Positions 51,886-62,014 of a stretch of DNA of 64,000 bases are shown in pieces. Below the pieces are notes generated by a model. That model saw only the letters and a list, made by a program, of their open reading frames with translations, did not search any database and was not told where the DNA came from. This DNA is from Pseudo-nitzschia pungens. Taxonomy: Eukaryota > Bacillariophyta > Bacillariophyceae > Bacillariales > Bacillariaceae. The position numbers were made by a program, and so were the translations under genes. The stretch lies in contig CM074760.1 of NCBI GenBank assembly GCA_037355855.1, positions 5,448,501 to 5,512,500 on the forward strand, in the 5' to 3' direction. Positions within the stretch are counted from its first letter, which is position 1. Every line of letters starts with the position of its first letter.

Positions 51886-54800
51886 ATGGAACTTAAACCC
51901 ACCAACACTGACTCAAGCAAGTCACCCAGCCCCCAACAAGGGGGCCGTGCTACCGGCAATGCCAACTCGTCCAACGCGACTAACCCGAAGAAGTCGGGAT
52001 CAAGCACTGGATCAGGAGGCAAGCACCCTGAATCCAAGAAGTTTGTTGGACACAACCAGGACGAGCTTAAGGGGGTCCTCATCGCTGAGGATGCCGGACC
52101 AAAGGCATTTGCTGAACTGTGGGAGCGACTGCAAACCATGGGTGGGTCCAAATATGTGCCCAAAGTGGGAACCTCGATTGAGAATCTCAAGCGATACACC
52201 AGGAAGGATTTTACTCCATCCAAGGTCTCGAAGGCGGACTACACCACATCCAAGGAGGATGAGAACGGCAAGGTTGTAGAGGAAGAGGACACCGAGCTCA
52301 AACAGGTGCTCATGGACATGTACAAGGAAGAACTAAAGATCAAAGCAGAGGAATGGATTGAATACGATCGCGACATGGAGAAGATGTACCGGGTTACCCT
52401 GGGTCAAGTCGACGAGGGTATGAAGGCCAAGCTCAAGGGTCACGCAGATTGGAAGGACATATCCACCTCGAAGTGTGTGATCAAACTGCTGAAGCTACTC
52501 AGAACCATGTGTTACCAATCAAGCCGGACCAAGGTGCACCCCCCAACCAACCTGCTCCGTGCTCTTCGGAAGCTCATCTGTACCCAACAGCGCGGTATGG
52601 AACCGGCACTTTATGTCAAGACTATTAAGGAGAACTACGAGGTTGTAAAGTCCCTCGGCGGAGGCATTATTTGTAAGGCACTCTTCGACTATGAGATCAG
52701 TGTCAACGCAATTTATGGTGCGAAATACTCCACCTACCAGGACTACCTCGAAACCCCAACGGCAATCGAAAAATCGATCGACCGCGCCATGGAGCAGCGA
52801 TTTCTTGCGACCATCATTGTGGAGGGCAGTGACGACGACTCGTCGTCGGCATCCCTGAAGCATACTTTGGGTAACAACTACACTCTCGCTAGTGACCAAT
52901 ACCCTGCAACTCCAGCGTCGGCGCTCGACATGCTCAACGCGTTCAAGGTGACGAAGCGCACCACCACACGGCGCACCGGGACCGGTGGCACGCCGAATGC
53001 TTCGAGCAATTCGGGGCAAGGTGCTCGCTCTCGCAATAACGGTCGGGGCCCCACTGAAGGGAAAACGTCCCTCGACACGGCCGCCTTCGCCCAAGCAGCT
53101 ACGGCGCGCCCGCCCTCGTTCGCCAATGACCCAACCAATCGCCAATTGCTGGTCACCGCCGTCGCCAACGGCGATCACTTTGGAAACGAATGCCATCAGT
53201 TCTTCCAGCTTGGCGTGGTTCACCACGGGGACCCACCATCTGTGTCCCACCTATTCGTGACTTCCGGGTCTGCCGGCCGCTCGCCCGATGGGTCTTCGAT
53301 CGCCTCGTCGACCGACGATTCCTCCGCCGACACCTCGGCCGACCCCAACAGTCTCCCGGGGCTCGTTCCCCGGTTCGATCCGGCATATGATAGCAGCGAT
53401 GATGATTCTTCCGTCGCTGCTAATGATATCATCGACATCGACAGCTGGCCATATCCATCATCTACCACTAACTCCAGGAGTGACCATGATTCGAAATCGA
53501 AATCTTTGTGGAGCCAGCAAGAAAATGACGCAAATCGCACAAACTGTACGCTGACTACATCTAACAACACATTTAAGTACACCACAGGCGTCAAACAACT
53601 ACTTGCGCAATCCAATCAGTCGACAATCGACCCAAACTGGATTCTCCTTGATAGCGAGTCATCCATCAACCTCATTGTCAATCCAAACCTGGTGACCAAC
53701 ATCCGAACAGCGGCGAATGGGCAATACATGACAATTCATTGTAACTCCGGAACAGCCAAAACGAACAAACAAGCAACCTTGCCGGGCTTCGGCGATGTGT
53801 GGTTCTATCCAGATGGAATTGCCAATGTACTTTCACTCGCACTGGTATCCGACCAATATCGAGTGACCATGGACACTGCTGTGGATAATGCCATATATGT
53901 CCATCGAGCAGATTCATCTATACGAAAGTTCCAACGGTCGAATTGCAACCTGTACTATTGTGACATGAGCAACAACTCGGGAAATGTACTCGCAATGGAT
54001 ACTGCACTCGAAAAGGAACAATCATTCTCCAAGCTGGACCAACGTCGCGCAAAGAAAGCAAGAGATCTACAAGAGGCACTCGGCTTCCCAACAAAGGAAG
54101 CACTCATCAAGATGATTGACAACAACCTCATAAAGAATTGCCCCGTGTCGCGCAGAGACGTACTCATCATGGACGAGATCTATGGGAAGCACGCCAGCAT
54201 AATCAAAGGGAGCAGCGTTCGCAAACAGGCGCAGCATACCCATGAAGACATATCACCCGTACCAGAAGACATCCTTAAACGCTATCGCAATGTGACCATG
54301 TTCGTCGATATAATCACAGTAAATGGCATAATGTTCCTGGTAACCATCTCCCGGCACCTCAGGTTCAGAACGGCAGTGGCAATCACCAACATGAAGCTCG
54401 GTACACTTCTCAAGCACGTGAAGGCAGCAATTGGCCAGTATGCCAGCCGCGGGTTCAAGGTGACCCAGATTCATGCAGACAACCAATTTGAATGCCTGAA
54501 GAATGACCTCATATCCATGCACGAACCCATTTCGGTTCACTGTGTACCAGCCGGGCAACATGAGCCGACCATTGAAAGAAGCAACAGGACTCTGAAGGAA
54601 AGCATTCGATGTGTCATCAACCATATTCCGGTGCGCAAGCTGCCAAAGCGATGCCTGATAGAACTTGTGTACGCATCAACCTTTTGGTTAAACTGTAGAA
54701 CAGTGGGGGTATGCGAGACAATGTCAACGCGAGAACTAATGACCGGAATTCCATGCGACGCGAGGAGGGACGGGAAGTTCCAATACCTGCAGTATATGCA

Positions 54801-57333
54801 GGCACACTTGGAGCAAACCGACAATTCAATGAAGCCCAGGACTACCGACGCAGTCTATCTCCGACCCACAGGGCAGCTCACCGGTGGGTTCTACGCCTTC
54901 GACGTAAACACGGGGCACCGAATTCATCGTCAGCGAGGCACACCGTTACCCATGCCAACAGCGGTCATTCAGAAGCTCGAGGATATCGCCAAGAAACAAG
55001 CAATGCCGGACGGCGTGCTTTTCGGCGATGCTCAAGGACTGTCGACCATCATGGACATCGCTGACGACGGATCCCTCAGCGATGATAACGCCTCTGACTG
55101 TACCTACAGTCAACACAGCGACGCGGATGACGACGCCAGTGAACTAACTGGGGTGATACAAGAAGAACAAGCAATCGCTGAATCGCAGGAGGAACGGTCC
55201 GACTCAATTTCAACAGGTACAAGTGAAAACCTTAACAAAGCAGGAGTGAATAACCTGGACAAAGCAGGAGTGAGTAACGATGAGGATGCCCAGGAGGAAA
55301 CTGAAGAGGCAATCGCTGAGTCCAACGAACCAACAGTTGAGGACCATAAGCCGGAGTATGAACCACCAACCCTACGCGCCAGAGTCGCAAGAACACACAA
55401 CAAATTTACAATCGACGATGGGTACGAGTCCACCTACCACGAACGGTCATTCTTCACAGCAGGGTATCGTAACGCCGTTGAATCAATTGCAAAACAGAAT
55501 GAGAGGGTGTTACTCGTCGCCAACGCCATAGAACATTACAACAACCTGGATGCATCGCAAGTAACGAAACAGTATGGCGTCAACCAGGGCATTAAGATTT
55601 TTGGCGAGGAAGGAGTCGACGCAGTGCTCAAGGAGCTGCAACAACTTCATGATAGGGGCGTCATACGGGTGTTAGAACCAAGCGAAGTAACCAAGGAGGT
55701 AGTTCAGCAAGCACTACAATATTTAATGTTCCTCAAGCGGAAACGCACTGGAAAGATCAAGGGCCGCGGGTGTGCTGACGGAAGGCCACAACGAGAGTTC
55801 ATATCGAAGGAGGATTCGACCTCGCCAACTGTGTCCTTGTATGCTCTAATGTTATCATGCTTAATAGACGCAATCGAGGGACGAGACGTTGCGACCGTTG
55901 ACATACCGGGAGCGTTTTTGCAGACCGACATGCCCGAGGGGGAGAACGTCTACATCAAACTTGATGGGACAATGGCAGAGCTACTTTGCCGGGTGGAACC
56001 AGGTACCTACCGGCCGAATTTGCTACAACAAAGGGGCAGAAAGGTGCTCTACGGCAAGGCCATGAAAGCCATTTATGGAACAGTCAGGGCAGCTCTCCTC
56101 TTCTGGGAGAAATTGTCAGGGAAACTATTAGAATGGGGCTTCCAGAGGAATCCATACGATATGTGTACCGTGAACAAGATGATTAACGGGAAGCAATGCA
56201 CGATAGTGTGGCATGTTGATGACCTCAAGATCTCCCATGTAGACCCGGATGTCGTGACCCGGATTATAAACGATTTAAATCAAGATTTTGGGAAGATTAG
56301 CCCATTAACAGAAACCCGGGGCAAGGTCCATGACTACGTTGGAATGACCATCGACTACACGGATAAAGGTAAAGTGAAGTTCACAATGTTCGATTATATT
56401 GAAGATATCCTACAGGGCCTACCGAAGGAGTTGGATGGGTGTGAGGCGGTCACACCGGGTGCCGATCACCTGTTCAAGGTCAATCCGAATGCGGAGAAGT
56501 TGTCAGAGCCAAGGGCAGAGCAATTCCATCGATATGTGGCAAAATTGTTGTTTGCCTCAAAGCGTGCTCGGCCGGACATTCAAACCGCGGTGGCATATTT
56601 ATGCACCAGGGTGAAGGGACCAGACGTTGATGATGAAAAGAAGCTGAAAAGGGTCCTCAGTTACCTCAAAGAGACACGATTTCTCCCACTAGTTTTGGGG
56701 TGGGACGAAACCGGAACAGTCAAATGGTACGTCGACGCAGCGTTTGCAGTACACGATGATATGCGCAGCCACTCAGGCGGAATGATGACGCTTGGACAAG
56801 GAGCGGTGATGTCCGTCTCCACGAAGCAAAAGCTCAATACCAAGAGTTCGACCGAGGCGGAAGTGGTTGGAGTCGACGACAACATGAACTTCATCTGCTG
56901 GGCAAGATACTTCCTTATCGCACAGGGACAGCATGTCCGGGACAACGTGGCTCCGGACACGAAAGCAGAAGATGCGCCAGTTCTTGGGGAAAGGAACATC
57001 CTTTACCAGGACAATGAAAGCTCCATGCGGTTGGAAAGGAACGGGAAGGCGTCCAGCACCAAGCGGACTCGTCACATCAATATCCGATACTTCTTTGTGA
57101 CCGATCGTGTTGCAAAAGGGGAGGTTACTATCGAGTACTGCCCTACGAAGGAGATGATCGCCGACTATTACACCAAGCCATTGCAGGGGTCTTTGTTTCG
57201 AAAGTTTCGTGATACCATCATGGGTATTACACAGGATGATTACAACCACTACAAGCAAGTGTATTGTCAAGCAAAGGCGGCAAGGTCTAATTCGAGTGGT
57301 GTGGTCGTGCAGAACACACGTACCGTTGGGTAG
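51886..57333 (+). CDS. Copia-type Gag-Pol polyprotein (1,815 aa)
   Basis: One frame, no break. Gag-like region, residues 1-~480: charged helices, then a Ser/Thr/Gly-rich part; no CCHC zinc knuckle was found. Protease at ~583: WILLDSESSINLI, which has DSE where most copia proteases have D-S/T-G. Integrase: a degenerate zinc region (KNCPVSRRDVL), then catalytic Asp in MFVDIITVNG (~803), Asp in IHADNQFE (~861) and Glu in EPTIERSNRTLKES (~892). Reverse transcriptase: ATVDIPGAFLQTDMPEG (~1338) and the catalytic HVDDLKISH (~1442; YVDD in Ty1). RNase H: WYVDAAFAVHDD (~1613), STKQKLNTKSSTEAEVVG, and the terminal ADYYTKPLQGSLF. It drives reverse transcription and integration of the element. The sequence fits copia lineages known from diatoms. 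Confidence 0.95.
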   Translation: MELKPTNTDSSKSPSPQQGGRATGNANSSNATNPKKSGSSTGSGGKHPESKKFVGHNQDELKGVLIAEDAGPKAFAELWERLQTMGGSKYVPKVGTSIENLKRYTRKDFTPSKVSKADYTTSKEDENGKVVEEEDTELKQVLMDMYKEELKIKAEEWIEYDRDMEKMYRVTLGQVDEGMKAKLKGHADWKDISTSKCVIKLLKLLRTMCYQSSRTKVHPPTNLLRALRKLICTQQRGMEPALYVKTIKENYEVVKSLGGGIICKALFDYEISVNAIYGAKYSTYQDYLETPTAIEKSIDRAMEQRFLATIIVEGSDDDSSSASLKHTLGNNYTLASDQYPATPASALDMLNAFKVTKRTTTRRTGTGGTPNASSNSGQGARSRNNGRGPTEGKTSLDTAAFAQAATARPPSFANDPTNRQLLVTAVANGDHFGNECHQFFQLGVVHHGDPPSVSHLFVTSGSAGRSPDGSSIASSTDDSSADTSADPNSLPGLVPRFDPAYDSSDDDSSVAANDIIDIDSWPYPSSTTNSRSDHDSKSKSLWSQQENDANRTNCTLTTSNNTFKYTTGVKQLLAQSNQSTIDPNWILLDSESSINLIVNPNLVTNIRTAANGQYMTIHCNSGTAKTNKQATLPGFGDVWFYPDGIANVLSLALVSDQYRVTMDTAVDNAIYVHRADSSIRKFQRSNCNLYYCDMSNNSGNVLAMDTALEKEQSFSKLDQRRAKKARDLQEALGFPTKEALIKMIDNNLIKNCPVSRRDVLIMDEIYGKHASIIKGSSVRKQAQHTHEDISPVPEDILKRYRNVTMFVDIITVNGIMFLVTISRHLRFRTAVAITNMKLGTLLKHVKAAIGQYASRGFKVTQIHADNQFECLKNDLISMHEPISVHCVPAGQHEPTIERSNRTLKESIRCVINHIPVRKLPKRCLIELVYASTFWLNCRTVGVCETMSTRELMTGIPCDARRDGKFQYLQYMQAHLEQTDNSMKPRTTDAVYLRPTGQLTGGFYAFDVNTGHRIHRQRGTPLPMPTAVIQKLEDIAKKQAMPDGVLFGDAQGLSTIMDIADDGSLSDDNASDCTYSQHSDADDDASELTGVIQEEQAIAESQEERSDSISTGTSENLNKAGVNNLDKAGVSNDEDAQEETEEAIAESNEPTVEDHKPEYEPPTLRARVARTHNKFTIDDGYESTYHERSFFTAGYRNAVESIAKQNERVLLVANAIEHYNNLDASQVTKQYGVNQGIKIFGEEGVDAVLKELQQLHDRGVIRVLEPSEVTKEVVQQALQYLMFLKRKRTGKIKGRGCADGRPQREFISKEDSTSPTVSLYALMLSCLIDAIEGRDVATVDIPGAFLQTDMPEGENVYIKLDGTMAELLCRVEPGTYRPNLLQQRGRKVLYGKAMKAIYGTVRAALLFWEKLSGKLLEWGFQRNPYDMCTVNKMINGKQCTIVWHVDDLKISHVDPDVVTRIINDLNQDFGKISPLTETRGKVHDYVGMTIDYTDKGKVKFTMFDYIEDILQGLPKELDGCEAVTPGADHLFKVNPNAEKLSEPRAEQFHRYVAKLLFASKRARPDIQTAVAYLCTRVKGPDVDDEKKLKRVLSYLKETRFLPLVLGWDETGTVKWYVDAAFAVHDDMRSHSGGMMTLGQGAVMSVSTKQKLNTKSSTEAEVVGVDDNMNFICWARYFLIAQGQHVRDNVAPDTKAEDAPVLGERNILYQDNESSMRLERNGKASSTKRTRHINIRYFFVTDRVAKGEVTIEYCPTKEMIADYYTKPLQGSLFRKFRDTIMGITQDDYNHYKQVYCQAKAARSNSSGVVVQNTRTVG

Positions 57334-57357
57334 GCATCCTACATGACCACAGGAGTG

Positions 57358-57715
57358 TGTCGGAAATGGTATAATAATATTCGACGAACAACGATTGTGT
57401 GAAGGTACAATTGGTACAAAGATATCGTATGAGTTGAATATGGCAAAACATTGAGATTCATTGCATGTAGTAAGCAGATGGCAGTGGATGATGACATTGA
57501 TGATGCATTGTCAGAAAGATACATCCGCCACCAACTGCGACCAACTGCGACATGAAGAATTGATCTGTTACAATAGTAATGAGAGAGAGATATTGTTCAT
57601 CTGATGATCAATTCTCATTCTTTTTGAATAATCTAGTCAATAGAGTAATATCATTCAAATACAACTTTTTAAGACTTGGTAGGATTATCGTGATCGATAC
57701 CCTATCCAATCAACA
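57358..57715 (+). repeat. 3' LTR
   Basis: 358 bp, identical by eye to the 5' LTR. The sequence just before it (CCACAGGAGTG) is only weakly purine-rich, so the polypurine tract is not typical. Confidence 0.97.
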
Positions 57716-58016
57716 TTGAACCCGAAGTCACTTCTGACAGAAAAACAAAGAAATTAGTACAGGTCCTAATTACCGGTAACCTTACTTGTACTCGTAGCGG
57801 CATCGCGCACATTCATTAAGCACCATTCTCAAATTCACGGTGTTGATTGATACTATCGTGCAGAAGTACTCGTAACTCACAACCGATTGAATCGCATCGT
57901 CCATTGTTATTAATATTATTTTAAAACGACCCGGCACAAAAGAAAAACCACAGACAGAGGCGGGACAATAACCGAGAGGGAGGATCTTTTCCGCTGTTCG
58001 AAAACCGACGACAACA
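57716..58016. other. Spacer and 5' flank of the P4H-like gene
   Basis: Begins with the right TTGAA target duplication, then contains ACCGGTAACCTTAC (57771-57784) and a short AT-rich patch (57903-57923). No coding frame. Confidence 0.4.
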
Positions 58017-59840
58017 ATGACAAGGGAAGTTGCAATCTGCGCTTTTATGACGGCAGTCGTCCTCTCGTTTCTTTGGACAACATCGATTGCTTCGGGGACA
58101 AGCACAAGCACAAGCACGAAAAATTCGCGGCCGGGAGTATATTCTGCGTTCGACAGTGCTTCTTGGGCCATCACTTCGGATGTTCTTTCTCCCGTGTTGG
58201 GGGCCGACAAACAACTGCTTTACGACGATTTCATCAAAACGTGCGACGTGGCCACCGCAAAGGGTGATGGTGTGTGTTCCAGGAGGGACAATTTTCGCCA
58301 CAGAATGAATCGGGAGCAACCAGGTTCGGTGTACAATTTCACAAAACATGGATATGCCAAGGTGAAAGTCCCAGCGGATCTCTACGACTTGATCAAGGAG
58401 CATTTTGACAAGTACCGTGAACTCGCCGAGATCGAATGGAAAGAATACAACGTCTATCATAACGCATGGGAATCACCCCCAACAATAATCGACATAAACA
58501 ATGAGACTTCCGGGGGATCATTAAGTTTGACGACAGAAATCGAAGAAAAGGTGAAACCAATTTTAGAAGAGTGGACGGGTCAGCGTCTGTCGCCTGTAAG
58601 TGTTGTACCGTTTCCACCATTCCATGCGATGATTCGATTCGAGGGGTCGAAGACTTTTCCTCACGCAATTCTTATCCTGGATACTCGTACCGTACGTTTT
58701 CTGCTCGTCGGAATAGGTGTCTACCTATGGCATTCGAATGTATCACAATGGATCCATTTTGGCACCTCATGTCGACAGGATGCCATTAATAACATCGGCA
58801 ATCAGTAAGTTGGTTCGATGACGATTCCACGAAAGAGTGTCCATTCGATTTTTGTGCGAAACCAAGCTTAGGAAAATTTTCTCCGTGTTTTTGTATGATG
58901 TTCTGATGTCACGCAGTTCAAGTAGATCAAGATGTCGATGTACCGTGGCCATTGGAGGTATATGGCCATGATGGAGTTGCTACAAACGTCACTATGGAAC
59001 CAGGTAAGACGACGGTGCAATTGGTTTCGGAACACGCGAGAATGCTTGGAGTCGTTTCAACTACAACTCACTCCTGATCATTCTTTCCTTGTCGTTGAAA
59101 ATGGCGTACTCAGGAGACATGGTATTGTACGAAAGTCACTCTGTCATTCATGGAAGGTGGGTTCAGGTCGAAAATCCTTGTTGTTCCTGTATTCGTTTTA
59201 CGTAGTCCTCGCGATGAGCTCACATTTATTCCATGCTTTGTTCCCAAAATATTTACAGACCATTCCCAATGGTTGGCAACTTTTTTGCCAACTGTTTCAT
59301 TCATTTCGAACCCTATGAACCGATTGAGGGAGAATCTTCGTACGATCCGAAGTCGGGAATTCCGCCCTATGTGGTCCCTGGTTCAGTATGGGAAGCAGAA
59401 TGGAAGAAACAAAATCCCGATGGATGGAAGGGGGTAAGTTGACTTGAATCAAGCTGTTTATTTGTGTGCGTCAACAACTCAATTAACTCGAATTATTTTT
59501 CTGTTCGTCGCAGAGAGACTTGGCAGTACCTCTAGCAAAGTTTCGAGCAGCAGCGGGACAGGGGGACAGTCCCCTATTCAAGTCAATGATGAAACTTTAC
59601 CCGGAAATGATAGATAATGCGGATGGCAACGGATGGACGGTCTTGCACGAAGCAGCGCGTACTGGACGCGTTGAAATCGTCAAGCTCATACTTGAGCAAG
59701 GCGTCGACAAAGATCTCCTCACAAAAGTTGGCATTTCTCCGTTAAACATTGCTCTAGAGTACATGCAGGAAGATCACGAGCTTGTCAAATATTTCGTGAG
59801 CATCGGTGCAAAAAACATCTACCGACACGAAGAACTCTGA
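58017..59840 (+). CDS. Prolyl 4-hydroxylase-like 2-oxoglutarate/Fe(II) dioxygenase with C-terminal ankyrin repeats
   Basis: Six exons: 58017-58595, 58717-58804, 58917-59003, 59114-59156, 59259-59433 and 59514-59840. The 1,299 nt translate to 432 aa, with all phases matching at GTAAGT/GTAAGA/GTGGGT donors and AG acceptors. Order: N-terminal signal or membrane segment (ICAFMTAVVLSFLWTTSIAS); a helical region (GYAKVKVPADLYDLIKEHF); the dioxygenase core TYGIRMYHNGSILAPHVDRM, with the HxD iron ligands (His-Val-Asp); PWPLEVYGHDG; GDMVLYESHSVIHGRPFPM, with the distal His; and FFANCFIHFEP. The usual distal Lys that binds 2-oxoglutarate seems replaced by Arg (HGR). Two ankyrin repeats close the protein (NGWTVLHEAARTGRVEIVKL, SPLNIALEYMQEDHELVKYF). 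It is likely an ER/secretory hydroxylase; the substrate is unknown. Converges on the LON gene. Confidence 0.88.
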
Positions 59841-60120
59841 GCTTGGAAAATGGGTTTTCATTCGTACGATGAGCTGTATCAAGCAATAGAAATCGTGCCA
59901 TTTTTGGGTGAGAGAATGATAAAACTTCTTTTAAAATGGAAAACAGTTAAGCGTACGTGTATGATCATCGCACGAGACTTTCGTTTATGAGAGAGTCCTT
60001 TATTTCCCAGTTCCATTGCATCAAGTGAGTAATGATTAATGCTCCAATGCTCCATTCTCAAATAAATTTTGAATGTGAGATACAACGGAAGACGCGGTAT
60101 CCGCACGATCCGATGCTTCA

Positions 60121-62014
60121 TTACTGAAAGGCATCGGGTTCGTCGAAAAAGCTCGATGGTTTCTTCTCTTCCTCTTCCTTCTTCTTGGATTCCTTCGCAG
60201 GAATCATTTCGTCCGCTGGGATGCCATCTTCGTCTTTTGTGAGAGAGTCACTCTCGTCGGAAAACAATCCCATCAAACTCTTTTTCGTGTTGAGGCGTGT
60301 TGCCTCGGCTTGCATGAAATATTTCAAGAGTTTGCAACGAGCCGAGTGATTCTCGGCCTCCAAAACCTTTTGCATCGTGAGCGACGATTCGAGCACCAAG
60401 GGTTGGAGCTCGATGGCCATGCGTTTTTGCAGCTCCTGAAGTTCCACCTGGAGTTCCGGCGATAGATCACCAAATCCAATGGCACTAAAAGGAAAGCGTG
60501 ATTGGCAAAGAAAAAATATTATTTTTTGGCAACATTGCATCATGTCGCATCGCATCACATCACAACTCAACAGAACGATCACGAATCTTGCACTGCATGC
60601 GAACTCCTGCACGTTACTGATCAAAGGCGCGTGAACACAATGCTTCCACGCGTGCTCCATGCTCATCCAATCCAAATCGCCTTGACGACAAGACAAGGCA
60701 AGACAACTCACCTCGGTAACTCGTCTTGTTTCAGACCCTTTTCTTTCTTCAAGAACTTTTTCAGTTTTTCCTGGAATTCTTGCTGCAGCTCGTTTTGGCG
60801 CGACACGAGTCGTTGCTCTATGAAACTCTGCCACAACCGAATCGTTTGCCAGAGCCCGTCCTCGTCCGGACCGTCCTTGACCGCGAGGGTGGCCTTTGCG
60901 GTGTTGGTGAACCGCACGTCCTCCTGCAATTCGTGCTGCAGGTCGACGAGTTTCGAAAAGATAATGCGCAGGTCGTTCTCGTCCTTTGAAGTCGCGGCTG
61001 CGATCACGGCGCCGTAGGGGTTGCCGGCCATCGGTTCGTCCTTGGGCTCGGCGTCCTTTCCCGAATCGTCAATGATGGTTCCCTCCGCTTTCAGGTATGT
61101 TTCTCTCGTCTCCCAAACCTCCGGATTGATGATTCTGTCGATTTTGACCCGTCCCGTGACCTTGTGATTGCAAATGTATTTGATTTGGTCCTGGGTCTGT
61201 TCGCTTACCTCTTTCAGGTCTTCCAACTCAAACAGAACCCCGGTCTGTGCAAATCGTCCCTGTTCGGTGGGATGCGATGTGACCACACAAAAACGTTTGC
61301 TGCCATTCATCAAAATATCCGTGTACATTTGTCGGTAACGGGGCTCAAAAATGTTCAACACGTGCTCCGTGTTGGGAGTGTAAACGAAACCGCCGAGTGG
61401 AAACAGCGGGATAATATCCTTTCCCTGAGCACAATACAGAAAAAAGGAAACATTGTTTTGTGAATTGAGAACGAGCGGTATGTTCCATCGAAACAGTGGA
61501 CAAAAGAATTCCAATGATAGAATTCACAAATTGAATCAAATCGATTGAAACCAAATCGATTGCAATCAAATCAAATCAAATAGAACAGAATCGACAATCT
61601 GACTGCAGTGCAGTGCAGTGCAATGCAATGCCCGACCCTTGCAGCGTGTTATGTGCGGGTTTTGTCACGTACTTCTTTCATCGACGTGATTGGCATGTTG
61701 TCTCCCTTTGCACCCGCCACGGAGGGAAGCCACGAAACGGAATCGATTCCTCTAGCGAGTGGCCCCTTTTCGTCGAATGCGGCGTCCTCTTCGTCGTCGT
61801 CGTCGTCGTCGTCATCCTCGTCGTCGTCGTCCAGCGCCGCGAACATGCGGGTCAGGGATTTTTGACGAACGAATGCCTCCGGTTCGCGTTCGAGAAGGGT
61901 TGCGGGATCCACGCATCGACTTCCTCCGAGAGTGCATGCCGTGGATGGAAACACGAATGCTGTTGCTTGGTTTTGAAGCAGGAAAATAGCGAGCGCGGCT
62001 CCAAAGGCAATCAT
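60121..62014 (-). CDS. LON substrate-binding-domain protein, plastid-targeted
   Basis: Three exons: 62014-61673 (donor GTACGT), 61424-60712 (donor GTGAGT) and 60484-60121; 1,419 nt, 472 aa, phases consistent. Exon 1 codes a signal peptide (MIAFGAALAIFLLQNQ) followed by ATAFVFPS, an ASAFAP-like motif, and then an Asp/Glu run (DDDDEDDDDDDDDEED). Exon 2 begins the LON N-terminal (PUA-like) domain: KDIIPLFPLGGFVYTPNTEH, LNIFEPRYRQMYTDIL, GRFAQTGVLFELEDLKEV and VTGRVKIDRIINPEVW. A long charged helical tail follows (exons 2-3), with a Lys/Glu end. No AAA+ or protease domain is present, so this is not the Lon protease. Stand-alone LON domains bind protein substrates; the location is probably the plastid stroma. 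The role is not known. Confidence 0.87.

Larger units (their letters stand above)
51425..57715 (+). mobile_element. Complete Ty1/copia LTR retrotransposon (diatom CoDi-like)
   Basis: 6,291 bp. Two 358-bp LTRs (TGTCGG...CAACA) that look identical base for base, a perfect 5-bp TTGAA target duplication, and one uninterrupted Gag-Pol frame with protease, integrase, RT, RNase H order (copia type, integrase before RT). All three points indicate a very recent insertion that may still be active. It lies in an otherwise gene-poor spacer and disrupts no gene I can recognise. Confidence 0.97.

Noticed and set aside
52519..53250. 243-codon minus-strand frame inside the retrotransposon
   Set aside because: Antisense of Gag with no motif; copia elements are not expected to code here.
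60121..62014. Lon protease
   Set aside because: Only the N-terminal LON/PUA-like domain is present; no AAA+ Walker motifs or Ser-Lys protease dyad.
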